NCBI RefSeq assembly: GCF_030733425.1
Contig: NZ_JASHIZ010000009.1
Location: 88,747 to 152,746, forward strand
Direction of reading: 5' to 3'
DNA length: 64,000 bases
Origin: Roseovarius sp. MMSF_3350
Lineage (GTDB): Bacteria; Pseudomonadota; Alphaproteobacteria; Rhodobacterales; Rhodobacteraceae
Shown piece after piece: positions 53,055 through 60,945 of the stretch; position 1 is the first letter of the stretch, and each line of letters opens with the position of its first letter. The notes beneath the pieces were generated by a model. That model had not been told where the DNA came from and searched no databases. It saw nothing but the letters and a program-made list of their open reading frames with translations. The position numbers and the translations under genes are program-made.

Positions 53055-54044
53055 ATGACAATCCGCGATTATCTGAGGGATTACACGCGCAAGTCCGATG
53101 CGATGGGCGCGCTGAGCTATGGCGCGAGTTTCGCGGCCTATTTCGCCGCCTTGGGCCTGGGCGCGTGGGCATGGCCTGCATGGTGGGCGGTGCTGCCCTG
53201 CGTGGTCATCCTGGCCTTCGCGTCGGTGCGGCTTTACGTGTTGCAGCATGATTGCGGGCATTACTCGCTCTTCGCGACGCGGTGGCTGAACGACGTGGCG
53301 GGGCATGTGTTGTCGGTGTTTTCGCTGACGCCCTACCGGGTGATGCAGTTCAATCACAACCAGCACCATGCCTATCTCGGCAACCTGGAGCACCGCGAGA
53401 CCACCGAGGTCTATACCATGACCTTGCAGGAATGGCGCGAGGCGGGGGTCTGGACGCGGACGTGGTACCGGATCTATCGCAATCCGGTCGTGATGCTGAG
53501 CCTGGGCGGCATCTACGCTTATTTCATCGCCTATCGCTGGCCGGTGAACACCATGAAGGTGGGTCCGTGGGGCGTGGTTGCGCACAACCTGGCCGTCGCC
53601 GCATATGTCGCCATTGTCTGGACGTTCTTGGGCGTGCCAGGGCTGGTGGTGCTGGGCACGAGCGCATTGCTGGCCGGCGTGATCGGGGTGTTCCTGGTCT
53701 ACTTGCAGCACAATTTCGAGGACACCTACTGGGACCGCAAGCCCGACCTCGATTTCCGCAAGGCGACGCTGGAAGGCTCGTCGAGCCTGGACCTGGGGCA
53801 TTGGTGGGATATCGGGACGGGCAACATCGCCTATCACGATCTGCATCACTACAACCCGCAGATCCCGTCCTATAACCTGCGCCGGGCACAGAAGAACCTG
53901 CCCGACGAGTTGCGGGTGCATGACGAGATCCGCTGGCGCGAGGCGCTGGCGAGTTTCCGGCTCAAGCTGTGGGATGAAGAGAGCGAGAAGCTGGTGCCGT
54001 TCCCCTGCCGACGAGCGCGGCGCGGTATGGTCGCGGGGGCCTGA
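53055..54044 (+). CDS. Membrane fatty acid desaturase
   Basis: A 329-residue integral di-iron desaturase. The three His boxes are HDCGH (in YVLQHDCGHYSLFA), HNQHH and HDLHH (in GNIAYHDLHHYNP), plus QHNFED between. Two pairs of membrane helices flank the boxes. It introduces double bonds into acyl lipids; regiospecificity cannot be read. The reading frame ends inside a perfect palindrome at 54040-54069. Confidence 0.9.
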   Translation: MTIRDYLRDYTRKSDAMGALSYGASFAAYFAALGLGAWAWPAWWAVLPCVVILAFASVRLYVLQHDCGHYSLFATRWLNDVAGHVLSVFSLTPYRVMQFNHNQHHAYLGNLEHRETTEVYTMTLQEWREAGVWTRTWYRIYRNPVVMLSLGGIYAYFIAYRWPVNTMKVGPWGVVAHNLAVAAYVAIVWTFLGVPGLVVLGTSALLAGVIGVFLVYLQHNFEDTYWDRKPDLDFRKATLEGSSSLDLGHWWDIGTGNIAYHDLHHYNPQIPSYNLRRAQKNLPDELRVHDEIRWREALASFRLKLWDEESEKLVPFPCRRARRGMVAGA

Positions 54045-54093
54045 AATTCTTCGTACGAAGAATTTCAGGTAAGATTATTCGTACGAATAATCT
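54040..54093. repeat. Tandem perfect palindromes, locus 2 (TTCGTACGAA-centred)
   Basis: Two perfect palindromes: 30 bp at 54040-54069, with arms CCTGAAATTCTTCGT/ACGAAGAATTTCAGG, and 22 bp at 54072-54093, with arms AGATTATTCGT/ACGAATAATCT. Both centre on TTCGTACGAA, with different outer arms. They lie between the convergent desaturase and DUF427 genes; the first includes the desaturase stop codon. Confidence 0.85.
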
Positions 54094-54099
54094 GGCGCG

Positions 54100-54441
54100 T
54101 CAGACCTTTTCCACCGTCACGTCATCGGAAGAGTAGAAGGCGAGGTGGTCCTTTATGCGGGCCACGTCGGACTTGGGGTCCTCGTAGCTCCAGGCGGCGT
54201 TTTCCAAAGTCTTGCTTTTGGTGACGATCGAGAAATAGCGGGCCTCGCCCTTGTGCGGGCAGGTCGTGCGGTGGTCGCTTTCGTCGAGGAAGGCCATTGC
54301 GATGTCTTCGCGGGGGAAATAGATGACATCGTTCAGGCCATCCTCGGCCAGAACCAGTGCGTTCCTGCTTTCGACCAGCACCGCGCCGCCTGCGCGGACC
54401 GTCCATGTGCCCTCTGCCTTGTGGATCGTGATCGCTGCCAT
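54100..54441 (-). CDS. DUF427 family protein
   Basis: A 113-residue DUF427 protein. Conserved DVIYFPREDIAMAFLDESDH, TTCPHKGEARYFSI and AAWSYEDPKSDVARIKDHLAFY are present. Function is unknown; the family is small and cytosolic. AGGAAGAAAAGAC precedes the ATG. Confidence 0.88.
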   Translation of the reverse strand: MAAITIHKAEGTWTVRAGGAVLVESRNALVLAEDGLNDVIYFPREDIAMAFLDESDHRTTCPHKGEARYFSIVTKSKTLENAAWSYEDPKSDVARIKDHLAFYSSDDVTVEKV

Positions 54442-54475
54442 GTCTTTTCTTCCTTCCCTCGTGTTGTGTCATAGG

Positions 54476-54495
54476 CACCGGGACGCGGCCCGGTG
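54476..54495 (-). terminator. Hairpin between the aminopeptidase P and DUF427 genes
   Basis: CACCGGG-ACGCGG-CCCGGTG is a 7-bp stem, 50 bases past the aminopeptidase stop. A second dyad, TGTGAC-N8-GTCACA (54531-54550), overlaps that stop. Neither has a T-run. Confidence 0.4.
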
Positions 54496-54545
54496 TCAAC
54501 CCGTTGGCCCGCGCTTGTGTGACCCGTCCGTGTGACAGGGGGATG

Positions 54546-56372
54546 TCACAGCGGGGCGGTCACCTGTTCCAGCCAGTGGCGCGCGGTGGTGTCGAGGCGC
54601 GGCCCGATCCGGGTGCGGCAGGTGGCGTGGTAGTCGTTCAGCCACTCGAGTTCCGTGCCGGTGAGCGTGTCCGCATCGATGAGGCGGCGGTCGATGGGTA
54701 CGTAGTTGAGTGTGGTGAAGTGCAGCATTTCACGCGTGTGGTCGCCATCGGGCAGGGCGGGCGCGGGGGTGACGACAACGAGGTTCTCGATGCGGATGCC
54801 GAAGGCGCCCTCGCGGTAGTAGCCCGGCTCGTTCGACAGGATCATGCCGGGTTTGAGCGGCTCGGTCGAGGCGCGCGACAGGCGCTGCGGGCCCTCGTGG
54901 ACGCACAGATGCACGCCGACGCCGTGGCCGGTGCCATGGTCGTAATCCTGCCCGGCCAGCCATAGAGGATAGCGCGCGATGGCGTCGAGGTCGCGGCCCG
55001 AAAGGCCCCTGGGCCAGCGCGCGCGGCTCATGGCGATCATGCCTTGAAGCACGCGGGTGAAGGCAGCGCGTTCGGTGTCGCCGGGCTGGCCCACGGCGAG
55101 CGTACGGGTAATGTCGGTTGTGCCATCCTGATATTGCCCACCACTGTCGAGCACCAGCAGGTCGCCCTCTTGCAGGGTGCGGTTGGTTGCCTCCGAGACG
55201 CGATAATGCGGCAGGGCGCCGTGCGGGCCGGAGCCGGCGATGGTGTCGAAGGAGATGTCGAGCAGGGCGCCGGTGGCGCGGCGGCAGGCCTCGAGCTTTT
55301 TCACCAGGTCGATCTCGGTGATCGTGCCGGGCGATTGTGCGTCGTACCATGCAAGGAAAGTGCACATGGCGGCGGCGTCGCGCAGATGCGCCTCGGTCGT
55401 GGCGGCGATCTCGGCGTCGGTCTTGCAGGCCTTGGGCAAGATGCAGGGGTCGCCGTCATAGGCGATTTCGGTTCCTGCGTCCTCGAGCAGCGACACGATG
55501 CGAAGGGGCACCGAACCGCGGTCGAGCCGGACGGGGCCGGAGAGGGCGCTGATGGCCGGGGTGAAATCCTGCGGCATGGCGAGGGTGACATCGTCGCCCA
55601 GATGGGTGCGCACGGCGTTGTCGAGCTTGGCGGGGTCAATGTAGAGGTCGACTTTCGCATCGTCGTGCAGGATGGCGAAAGCGTGCGGGATCGGGTTGCG
55701 GGGGATGTCGCTGCCCCGGATGTTCAGAAGCCACGCGATGGAATCGGGCAGGGTGAGGATGGCGGCGCGGTGGCCGTCCTCGCGCAGGGTTGCGGCAAGC
55801 TCGCTGCGCTTGTCGGCATGGGATTTGCCGGCGAGGTCGTCGGGGTAGACGCGCACGGCGCCGGTGGGCGGGGCGGGGCGGTCGGGCCAGGTGCGGTCGA
55901 TGAGGTTGTCGGTGGGTTTGAGCGTGATTTGCGTGCCCTTGAGGCCCTCTTCGATCGCCGTGATCTGCTCGGGCGTGTAGAGCCACGGGTCATAGGCCAC
56001 GGTGCCGCCCCGAGGCAGGTGGGTCTTTAGCCAGCCTGCGGGCCGCGTGTCGGGCCAGTCGACGGGGGTGAAGTGATCGGTGTCGACCTGGGCGCGGACC
56101 TGACCCCGGTAGCGGCCGTCGACGAAGATGCCGGCGATATCCCGCAGCACGATGCAGAAGCCCGCGGAGCCGGTGAAGCCGGTGAGCCACGCCAGACGCT
56201 CGTCGCCGGGCGCCACGTACTCGCCCTGATGCGCGTCGGCGCGGGGGATCATGAAGCCGTCGATGCCGTCACGCTCCAATTCAGCGCGCAGGAGTTTCAG
56301 GCGCGGTGGGCCCTGGTCGGGCGAGGAGGATCCGGAAAAGGACTGGAAGACGGTGTCGGGCAAATCTGTCAT
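54546..56372 (-). CDS. pepP: Xaa-Pro aminopeptidase (aminopeptidase P, M24B)
   Basis: A 608-residue metallopeptidase removing N-terminal residues next to proline. Two creatinase-like N-terminal domains (YVAPGDERLAWLTGFTGSAG) precede the pita-bread catalytic domain, with metal ligands in LVLDSGGQYQDGTTDITRT, the GTGHGVGVHLCVHEGP block and ILSNEPGYYREGAFGIRIEN. Length fits the long (about 600-residue) type. The ATG at 56370 is chosen for domain fit. Confidence 0.92.
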   Translation of the reverse strand: MTDLPDTVFQSFSGSSSPDQGPPRLKLLRAELERDGIDGFMIPRADAHQGEYVAPGDERLAWLTGFTGSAGFCIVLRDIAGIFVDGRYRGQVRAQVDTDHFTPVDWPDTRPAGWLKTHLPRGGTVAYDPWLYTPEQITAIEEGLKGTQITLKPTDNLIDRTWPDRPAPPTGAVRVYPDDLAGKSHADKRSELAATLREDGHRAAILTLPDSIAWLLNIRGSDIPRNPIPHAFAILHDDAKVDLYIDPAKLDNAVRTHLGDDVTLAMPQDFTPAISALSGPVRLDRGSVPLRIVSLLEDAGTEIAYDGDPCILPKACKTDAEIAATTEAHLRDAAAMCTFLAWYDAQSPGTITEIDLVKKLEACRRATGALLDISFDTIAGSGPHGALPHYRVSEATNRTLQEGDLLVLDSGGQYQDGTTDITRTLAVGQPGDTERAAFTRVLQGMIAMSRARWPRGLSGRDLDAIARYPLWLAGQDYDHGTGHGVGVHLCVHEGPQRLSRASTEPLKPGMILSNEPGYYREGAFGIRIENLVVVTPAPALPDGDHTREMLHFTTLNYVPIDRRLIDADTLTGTELEWLNDYHATCRTRIGPRLDTTARHWLEQVTAPL

Positions 56373-56426
56373 GGGCAAAGTGCTAGGGCCGCGCGGGGTG
56401 AAGTGCAAGTGCGGCTGTGACAGGGG

Positions 56427-56494
56427 CCGATTTCTTGCAAGAAATCGGTTTGGAAAATTGGAATTTTCCAGCGCGGAATTTTGCAAAATTCCGC
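56427..56494. repeat. Tandem palindromes, locus 3 (three units)
   Basis: Three units: 56427-56448, perfect 22 bp with arms CCGATTTCTTG/CAAGAAATCGG; 56451-56470, TGGAAAATT-GG-AATTTTCCA, perfect but for the central GG; 56473-56494, perfect 22 bp containing CGGAATTTTGCAAAATTCCG, identical to the first palindrome at locus 1. Centres are TTGCAA, TTGGAA (one base off) and TTGCAA. They lie between cobT and pepP in tandem genes. Confidence 0.82.
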
Positions 56495-56531
56495 ATGCAC
56501 GATGCCGAGTATTTCTGGATCCTTCAGGGGC

Positions 56532-58409
56532 CTAGCTGGCGCGGCGCATGCCCATCACGCGGGCGCGGGCGCGCGGGTCGCTGTCGAAAAGCGCGGCGAG
56601 CTGTTCGGTCATCACCCCGGCCAGTTGATCGGCGTCGGTGATGGTGACGGCGCGGTTGTAGTAGCGCGTGACGTCATGGCCGATGCCGATGGCCAGAAGT
56701 TCCACCTGCTTGCGGCGCTCGACCATGGCAATCACGTCGCGCAGGTGCTTTTCGAGGTAGTTCGCCGGGTTCACCGACAGGGTGGAATCGTCCACCGGCG
56801 CGCCGTCGGAGATGACCATCAGGATCTTGCGCGCCTCGCGCCGGCCCGCAAGGCGGCGATGCGCCCATTCCAGCGCCTCGCCGTCGATGTTTTCCTTCAG
56901 CAGGCCCTCTTTCATCATCAGGCCCAGATGGGCGCGGGTGCGGCGCATCGGGGCGTCGGCGGACTTGTAGATGATGTGCCGCAGGTCGTTGAGGCGGCCG
57001 GGCAGTTGCGGGCGGCCTTCGTTCAGCCATGCCTCGCGGCTCTGGCCGCCTTTCCAGGCGCGGGTGGTGAAGCCGAGGATCTCGACCTTGACGTTGCAGC
57101 GTTCCAGCGTGCGGGCGAGGACGTCGGCGCAGATGGCGGCAATCGAGATAGGACGGCCCCGCATGGAGCCGGAATTGTCCAGCAGGAGCGTGACGACCGT
57201 GTCGCGGAACTCGGTGTCCTTCTCGACCTTGAAGCTGAGCGGCGTGGTGGGGTTGGCCACCACGCGGGCGAGGCGGCCGGCATCAAGGATGCCTTCCTCG
57301 CGGTCGAATTCCCAGGAGCGGTTCTGTTGCGCCTGAAGGCGGCGTTGCAGCTTGTTGGCGAGCCGGCTGACGGCGCCCTTGAGCGGCTCCAACTGCTGAT
57401 CGAGGAAGGCGCGGAGGCGTTCGAGCTCGATCGGCTCGGCGAGGTCCTCGGCGTGGATTTCCTCGTCGAAGTTGGAATTGTAGACGGCGTAGTTCGGGTC
57501 GGCGTCCGAGAAGGGCTGGGGCGCGGGGGGATCGAGCGGCGCCTCGCCTTCGGGCATCTCGGTTTCATCGCCCATTTCCTGGTCGGCCATGTCGTCCATG
57601 CTGACCTGGGCCTGCGCCTCGTCCTGCTGCTGGTCCTGGGATTGCTCGGGATCGGCGTCGGCCTCGGCCTCGTCGCTGTCATCCTCGCCGGTGCTGTCGG
57701 GCTGTTCCTCTTCGTCCTGGTCCGTTTCGGCCTCCTGCTCCTGCTCGTCGTCGTCGAGCGCGTCGGGGTCGTCGCCCAGCTGATCGCCATAGCCCAGGTC
57801 GTCGATGATCTGGCGGGCGAAGCGGGCGAATTCGGACTGGTCGGAGAGCTTGGCCTGGAGGTTTTCGAGCGTGCCGCCGGCCTGTTCCTCGATGAAGCCC
57901 TTCCAGAGTTCCATGACGTTGCGCGCGCCGTCGGGCAGCTCGCGCCCGGTGGCGAGGTGGCGGATGAGGTAGCCCGCGGCATTGGCCAGCGGCGCCTCGG
58001 CGGGGTCGGTGATCTGGTCATAGCCGCGGCGGCGGGCCTCGGCGCCGATCTTGGCGTCGATATTGCCGGCGGTGCCGGGCATGTGGCGGGCGCCCATCGC
58101 CTCGCAGCGGGCGGTTTCCATCGCCTCGTAAAGGTCGCGGGCCATGTTGCCGGGCGGGCAGTAGCGGGTGTGGGTGGCCGCGTCGTGATACTTGTGGCGC
58201 AGGGCCAGCGCGTCGGCGGTGCCTCGGGCCTGCAGCACCTCGTCGCGGGTCATGCGGCGGCTGATCTGGGGCAGGCGCATGGAATCGCCCGAAACGCCGG
58301 CGGGATCGACCGAGTAGGAGACGTTCAGTTCCGGGTCGTCGGCCAGCACCTTCGTGGCTTCTGCCAGCGCCTTTTTGAAGGGGTCGGCGGGGTTGTCGGA
58401 TTGCGCCAT
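56532..58409 (-). CDS. cobT: Cobaltochelatase subunit CobT
   Basis: A 625-residue subunit of the aerobic cobaltochelatase that inserts Co2+ into hydrogenobyrinic acid a,c-diamide for B12. A very acidic linker ([18 protein letters not shown], about residues 220-290) precedes a C-terminal VWA domain with MIDAS motif [13 protein letters not shown]. Length is typical. CobS, normally adjacent, is absent from this window; its upstream neighbour is an unknown periplasmic gene. The start [15 protein letters not shown] is preferred over a codon 6 residues earlier. Confidence 0.95.
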   Translation of the reverse strand: MAQSDNPADPFKKALAEATKVLADDPELNVSYSVDPAGVSGDSMRLPQISRRMTRDEVLQARGTADALALRHKYHDAATHTRYCPPGNMARDLYEAMETARCEAMGARHMPGTAGNIDAKIGAEARRRGYDQITDPAEAPLANAAGYLIRHLATGRELPDGARNVMELWKGFIEEQAGGTLENLQAKLSDQSEFARFARQIIDDLGYGDQLGDDPDALDDDEQEQEAETDQDEEEQPDSTGEDDSDEAEADADPEQSQDQQQDEAQAQVSMDDMADQEMGDETEMPEGEAPLDPPAPQPFSDADPNYAVYNSNFDEEIHAEDLAEPIELERLRAFLDQQLEPLKGAVSRLANKLQRRLQAQQNRSWEFDREEGILDAGRLARVVANPTTPLSFKVEKDTEFRDTVVTLLLDNSGSMRGRPISIAAICADVLARTLERCNVKVEILGFTTRAWKGGQSREAWLNEGRPQLPGRLNDLRHIIYKSADAPMRRTRAHLGLMMKEGLLKENIDGEALEWAHRRLAGRREARKILMVISDGAPVDDSTLSVNPANYLEKHLRDVIAMVERRKQVELLAIGIGHDVTRYYNRAVTITDADQLAGVMTEQLAALFDSDPRARARVMGMRRAS

Positions 58410-58501
58410 TCTGCGGGGCCCTGTCACGCTGCGGTTTCAGGAATGCAACCTAGGCTGACGGGCGCGGAATGACCAGTGGGCGCGGCGCGGAAATTGCCGC
58501 G

Positions 58502-58906
58502 TCAGAGGATGAGCTGGCGGCAGGTGGAGAGGCGGCGGCGCATGTCGCGGGCGGCGCGGTCGGCATGGGTGGCGTCGGCGCTGCGTTGTTGCAGGCGCAT
58601 GAGGTGGGCCATTTCGGACCAGCCCGAGGCCTGCCAGCTGCGGGCGCGGCGCGGGTCTATGCCGGCCTCGGCGGCATGGGGCAGGGTGGCCTCCAACAGG
58701 GATTCGAAGCTGGTTTGCAACTGCCGGGTCGCGTCGCTGTCGGGATTGTGGGTCGCGCTTTGGCGGGTGGCCATGGCGGAGTAGCGCCCGGCGCAGGTGG
58801 CGAAGGCCTGTGCCTGCTCGGCGAGGGACAGGGCGTTCGATGGAGCGGCCAGCGTGCTCGTTATCAGAAAAGCCGCCGCCGCGAGGGTGTGCTTTTCAGT
58901 TTTCAT
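58502..58906 (-). CDS. Hypothetical exported protein
   Basis: A 134-residue protein with a clear signal peptide (MKTEKHTLAAAAFLITSTLA). The mature part is helical, Arg/Ala-rich with two Cys (FATCAGRYSAMATR and RLSTCRQLIL) that could form a disulfide. I do not recognise a family. No ribosome site precedes the ATG, and a good promoter lies only 8-13 bases upstream, so it may be translated from a leaderless transcript. It is followed by cobT after 92 bases. Confidence 0.75.
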   Translation of the reverse strand: MKTEKHTLAAAAFLITSTLAAPSNALSLAEQAQAFATCAGRYSAMATRQSATHNPDSDATRQLQTSFESLLEATLPHAAEAGIDPRRARSWQASGWSEMAHLMRLQQRSADATHADRAARDMRRRLSTCRQLIL

Positions 58907-58913
58907 GTAACGA

Positions 58914-58942
58914 ATTTATGACGCGTGTATATTTTGCGTCAA
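58914..58942 (-). promoter_or_regulatory. Strong candidate sigma-70 promoter with possible leaderless start
   Basis: On the reverse strand TTGACG (58937-58942), a 17-base spacer and ATAAAT (58914-58919) make a near-consensus promoter. The ATG of the exported protein is at 58904-58906, about one base past the expected transcription start, and no Shine-Dalgarno is seen. Confidence 0.6.
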
Positions 58943-59045
58943 TACGGCGTATATACAAAATTTGTTTCACGGCGGTAAGGATGCCGCGGGACGGTTAAGG
59001 ATTGGTCAATGTGGCGGGCGGTGGGCATCGCACGTGAAAGAAGAG

Positions 59046-59066
59046 GTCCCGGGTCAAGCCCGGGAC
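59046..59066. repeat. Alphaproteobacterial palindromic repeat (GTCCCGGG type)
   Basis: GTCCCGGG-TCAAG-CCCGGGAC, an 8-bp stem with a 5-base loop, between the exported-protein gene and the end of serS. This hairpin type is widely dispersed in alphaproteobacterial genomes. It may also end serS transcription. Confidence 0.6.
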
Positions 59067-59098
59067 GCGTGGGGACGCCGGAAGCGTTCGGGGGCGGC

Positions 59099-60391
59099 TT
59101 AGCCCAGCGAGCCGTCCGCCAGAAGCCGGGTCTTGCCGCGCAGGTAGGGGTGCAGCGCCTCGGGCAGGTCGACCGAGCCGTCCGCCTGCTGGCCGTTTTC
59201 CAGTACCGCGATCAGGCAGCGGCCCACGGCGAGGCCCGAGCCGTTGAGCGTGTGCACGAATTGCGGCTTGCCGCCATCCGCGGGCTTGAACCGGCCATTC
59301 ATGCGTCGGGCCTGGAAATCGCCGCAAACGGAGACCGAGCTGATCTCGCGATAGGTGCCCTGACCGGGCAGCCAGACCTCGATGTCATGGGTCTTGCGCG
59401 CGCCGAAGCCCATGTCGCCGGTGCAAAGGACGATTGTACGGTAGGGCAGGCCGAGGCGTTCGAGAATGCCTTCTGCGCAGTTCGTCATACGCTCGTGCTC
59501 TTCGAGGGAGGTGTCGGGATGGGTGACCGAGACCATCTCGACCTTCTCGAACTGGTGCTGGCGCAGCATGCCGGCGGTGTCCTTGCCCGCGCTGCCCGCT
59601 TCGGAGCGGAAGCATTGCGTGTGCGCGACGTAGCGGCGGGGCAAGGTAACCTCGTCCACCACGCGGCCATTGACGATATTGGTCAGCGTTACCTCGGCGG
59701 TGGGCACCAGCCACCAGCCATTGGTGGTCTCGTAGCTGTCCTCGCCGAACTTGGGCAACTGCCCGGTGCCGTACATCATCTCGGGGCGGACCAGTACGGG
59801 GGTCCAGGTCTCGGAGAGGCCGTTTTCCTCGACATGGGTGTCGATCATGAACTGCGCCAGAGCCCGGTGGATGCGGGCGACTGCGCCCGAGAGCACCACG
59901 AAGCGGGAGCCGGAGAGTTTCGCGGCCAGCTCGAAATCCATGCCGGGCTTGACGCCGGCGAGGTCGTAATGCTCGACCGGGGCAAAGTCGAACTCGCGGG
60001 GGGTGCCCCAGCGTTTCAGCTCGACATTGTCGTCCTCGTCCTCGCCCTCGGGCACGTCGTCGAGCGCGAGGTTGGGGAGGGTCATCAAAAGGTCGGTGAG
60101 CTTCTGGTCCAGCGCCTTGGCCTCGGATTGCATCGCGGCGACCTCGGCCTTTTTCTCGGACACTAGCGCGCGCAGGCGCTCGAACTCGGCCTCGTCGCCC
60201 TTGGCCTTGGCGGCACCGACCTCCTTGGAGGCCTTGTTCTGATCGGCCTGTGCGGTCTCGGCGGCCTGGATCTTGGCGCGGCGGTCCTCGTCCAGCGCGA
60301 GGATCTCGGACGACGCGCTCGACACCCCGCGACGGGCCATGGCGGCGTCGAACTGGGCGGGGTTTTCGCGGATGGCGCGGATGTCGTGCAT
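59099..60391 (-). CDS. serS: Seryl-tRNA synthetase
   Basis: A 430-residue class II synthetase. The N-terminal tRNA-binding coiled coil (about residues 30-110, Lys/Glu/Ala-rich) precedes the catalytic core with [27 protein letters not shown] (motif 2) and [16 protein letters not shown] (motif 3). In the motif-2-proximal block the protein reads [13 protein letters not shown] where many relatives read [13 protein letters not shown]. The ATG at 60389-60391 gives family length; the remaining frame upstream is intergenic. Confidence 0.96.
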   Translation of the reverse strand: MHDIRAIRENPAQFDAAMARRGVSSASSEILALDEDRRAKIQAAETAQADQNKASKEVGAAKAKGDEAEFERLRALVSEKKAEVAAMQSEAKALDQKLTDLLMTLPNLALDDVPEGEDEDDNVELKRWGTPREFDFAPVEHYDLAGVKPGMDFELAAKLSGSRFVVLSGAVARIHRALAQFMIDTHVEENGLSETWTPVLVRPEMMYGTGQLPKFGEDSYETTNGWWLVPTAEVTLTNIVNGRVVDEVTLPRRYVAHTQCFRSEAGSAGKDTAGMLRQHQFEKVEMVSVTHPDTSLEEHERMTNCAEGILERLGLPYRTIVLCTGDMGFGARKTHDIEVWLPGQGTYREISSVSVCGDFQARRMNGRFKPADGGKPQFVHTLNGSGLAVGRCLIAVLENGQQADGSVDLPEALHPYLRGKTRLLADGSLG

Positions 60392-60610
60392 CGTCTTGGT
60401 CCTTGCGTCAGGTTGAGTCGTGGGGTGGGTTGTAGCAAGTAACGCGCGAGGGATAATAGCCGATTTATTCCATATACAGGCGTTTGCGGCGCCCCTGCGA
60501 CATTGCCGCAGGCCCCCCGGTTCGCGCCTTGCAAAACGCAAAAGCCGGACTTAGGTTCGCGCAAACGCGGGCCGGGGTGCTCGCAAAGCCCGAAAAGGAA
60601 TAAGATTCGC

Positions 60611-60889
60611 ATGGAAGCCATTGGCCAATTCATCCCGCTCATCCTGATCTTCGCGATCATGTGGTTCCTTCTAATCCGTCCGCAGCAGAAGAAGATGAAA
60701 GAGCACCAGGCGATGGTGGCCGCACTGCGCAAGGGTGACCAGATCGTCACGCAGGGGGGGATGATCGGCAAGGTGACCCGCGTGAAGGAAGGTGAGGAGA
60801 TCGAGGTGGAGATCGCCGAGGGCGTGAAGGTGCGCATCGTGCGCAACACCGTGGCGCAGGTTCTGTCCAAGACCGAGCCCGCCGACTGA
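60611..60889 (+). CDS. yajC: Sec translocon accessory protein YajC
   Basis: A 92-residue protein with one helix (FIPLILIFAIMWFLLIRPQQ) and the cytoplasmic KKMKEHQAMVAALRKGDQIV, then TQGGMIGKV, of YajC. It associates with SecDF. AGGAATAAG precedes the ATG at 60611; the earlier frame is noncoding. It lies 56 bases before secDF on the same strand. Confidence 0.95.
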   Translation: MEAIGQFIPLILIFAIMWFLLIRPQQKKMKEHQAMVAALRKGDQIVTQGGMIGKVTRVKEGEEIEVEIAEGVKVRIVRNTVAQVLSKTEPAD

Positions 60890-60945
60890 TTTCGGGGCGC
60901 TCAGCCCGGCCGACAGACCCTCTAGAGACATAAAAGGCACTACAG

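Noticed and set aside
54531..54550. CRP/FNR-like TGTGA...TCACA site near the aminopeptidase P stop codon
   Set aside because: Spacing between half sites is 10 bases, not the 6 or 4 typical of CRP/FNR sites, and it overlaps a stop codon; a hairpin is more likely.
56481..58472. 663-codon plus-strand frame opposite cobT
   Set aside because: Shadow of CobT, with long Leu/Val stretches from the acidic linker read in reverse.
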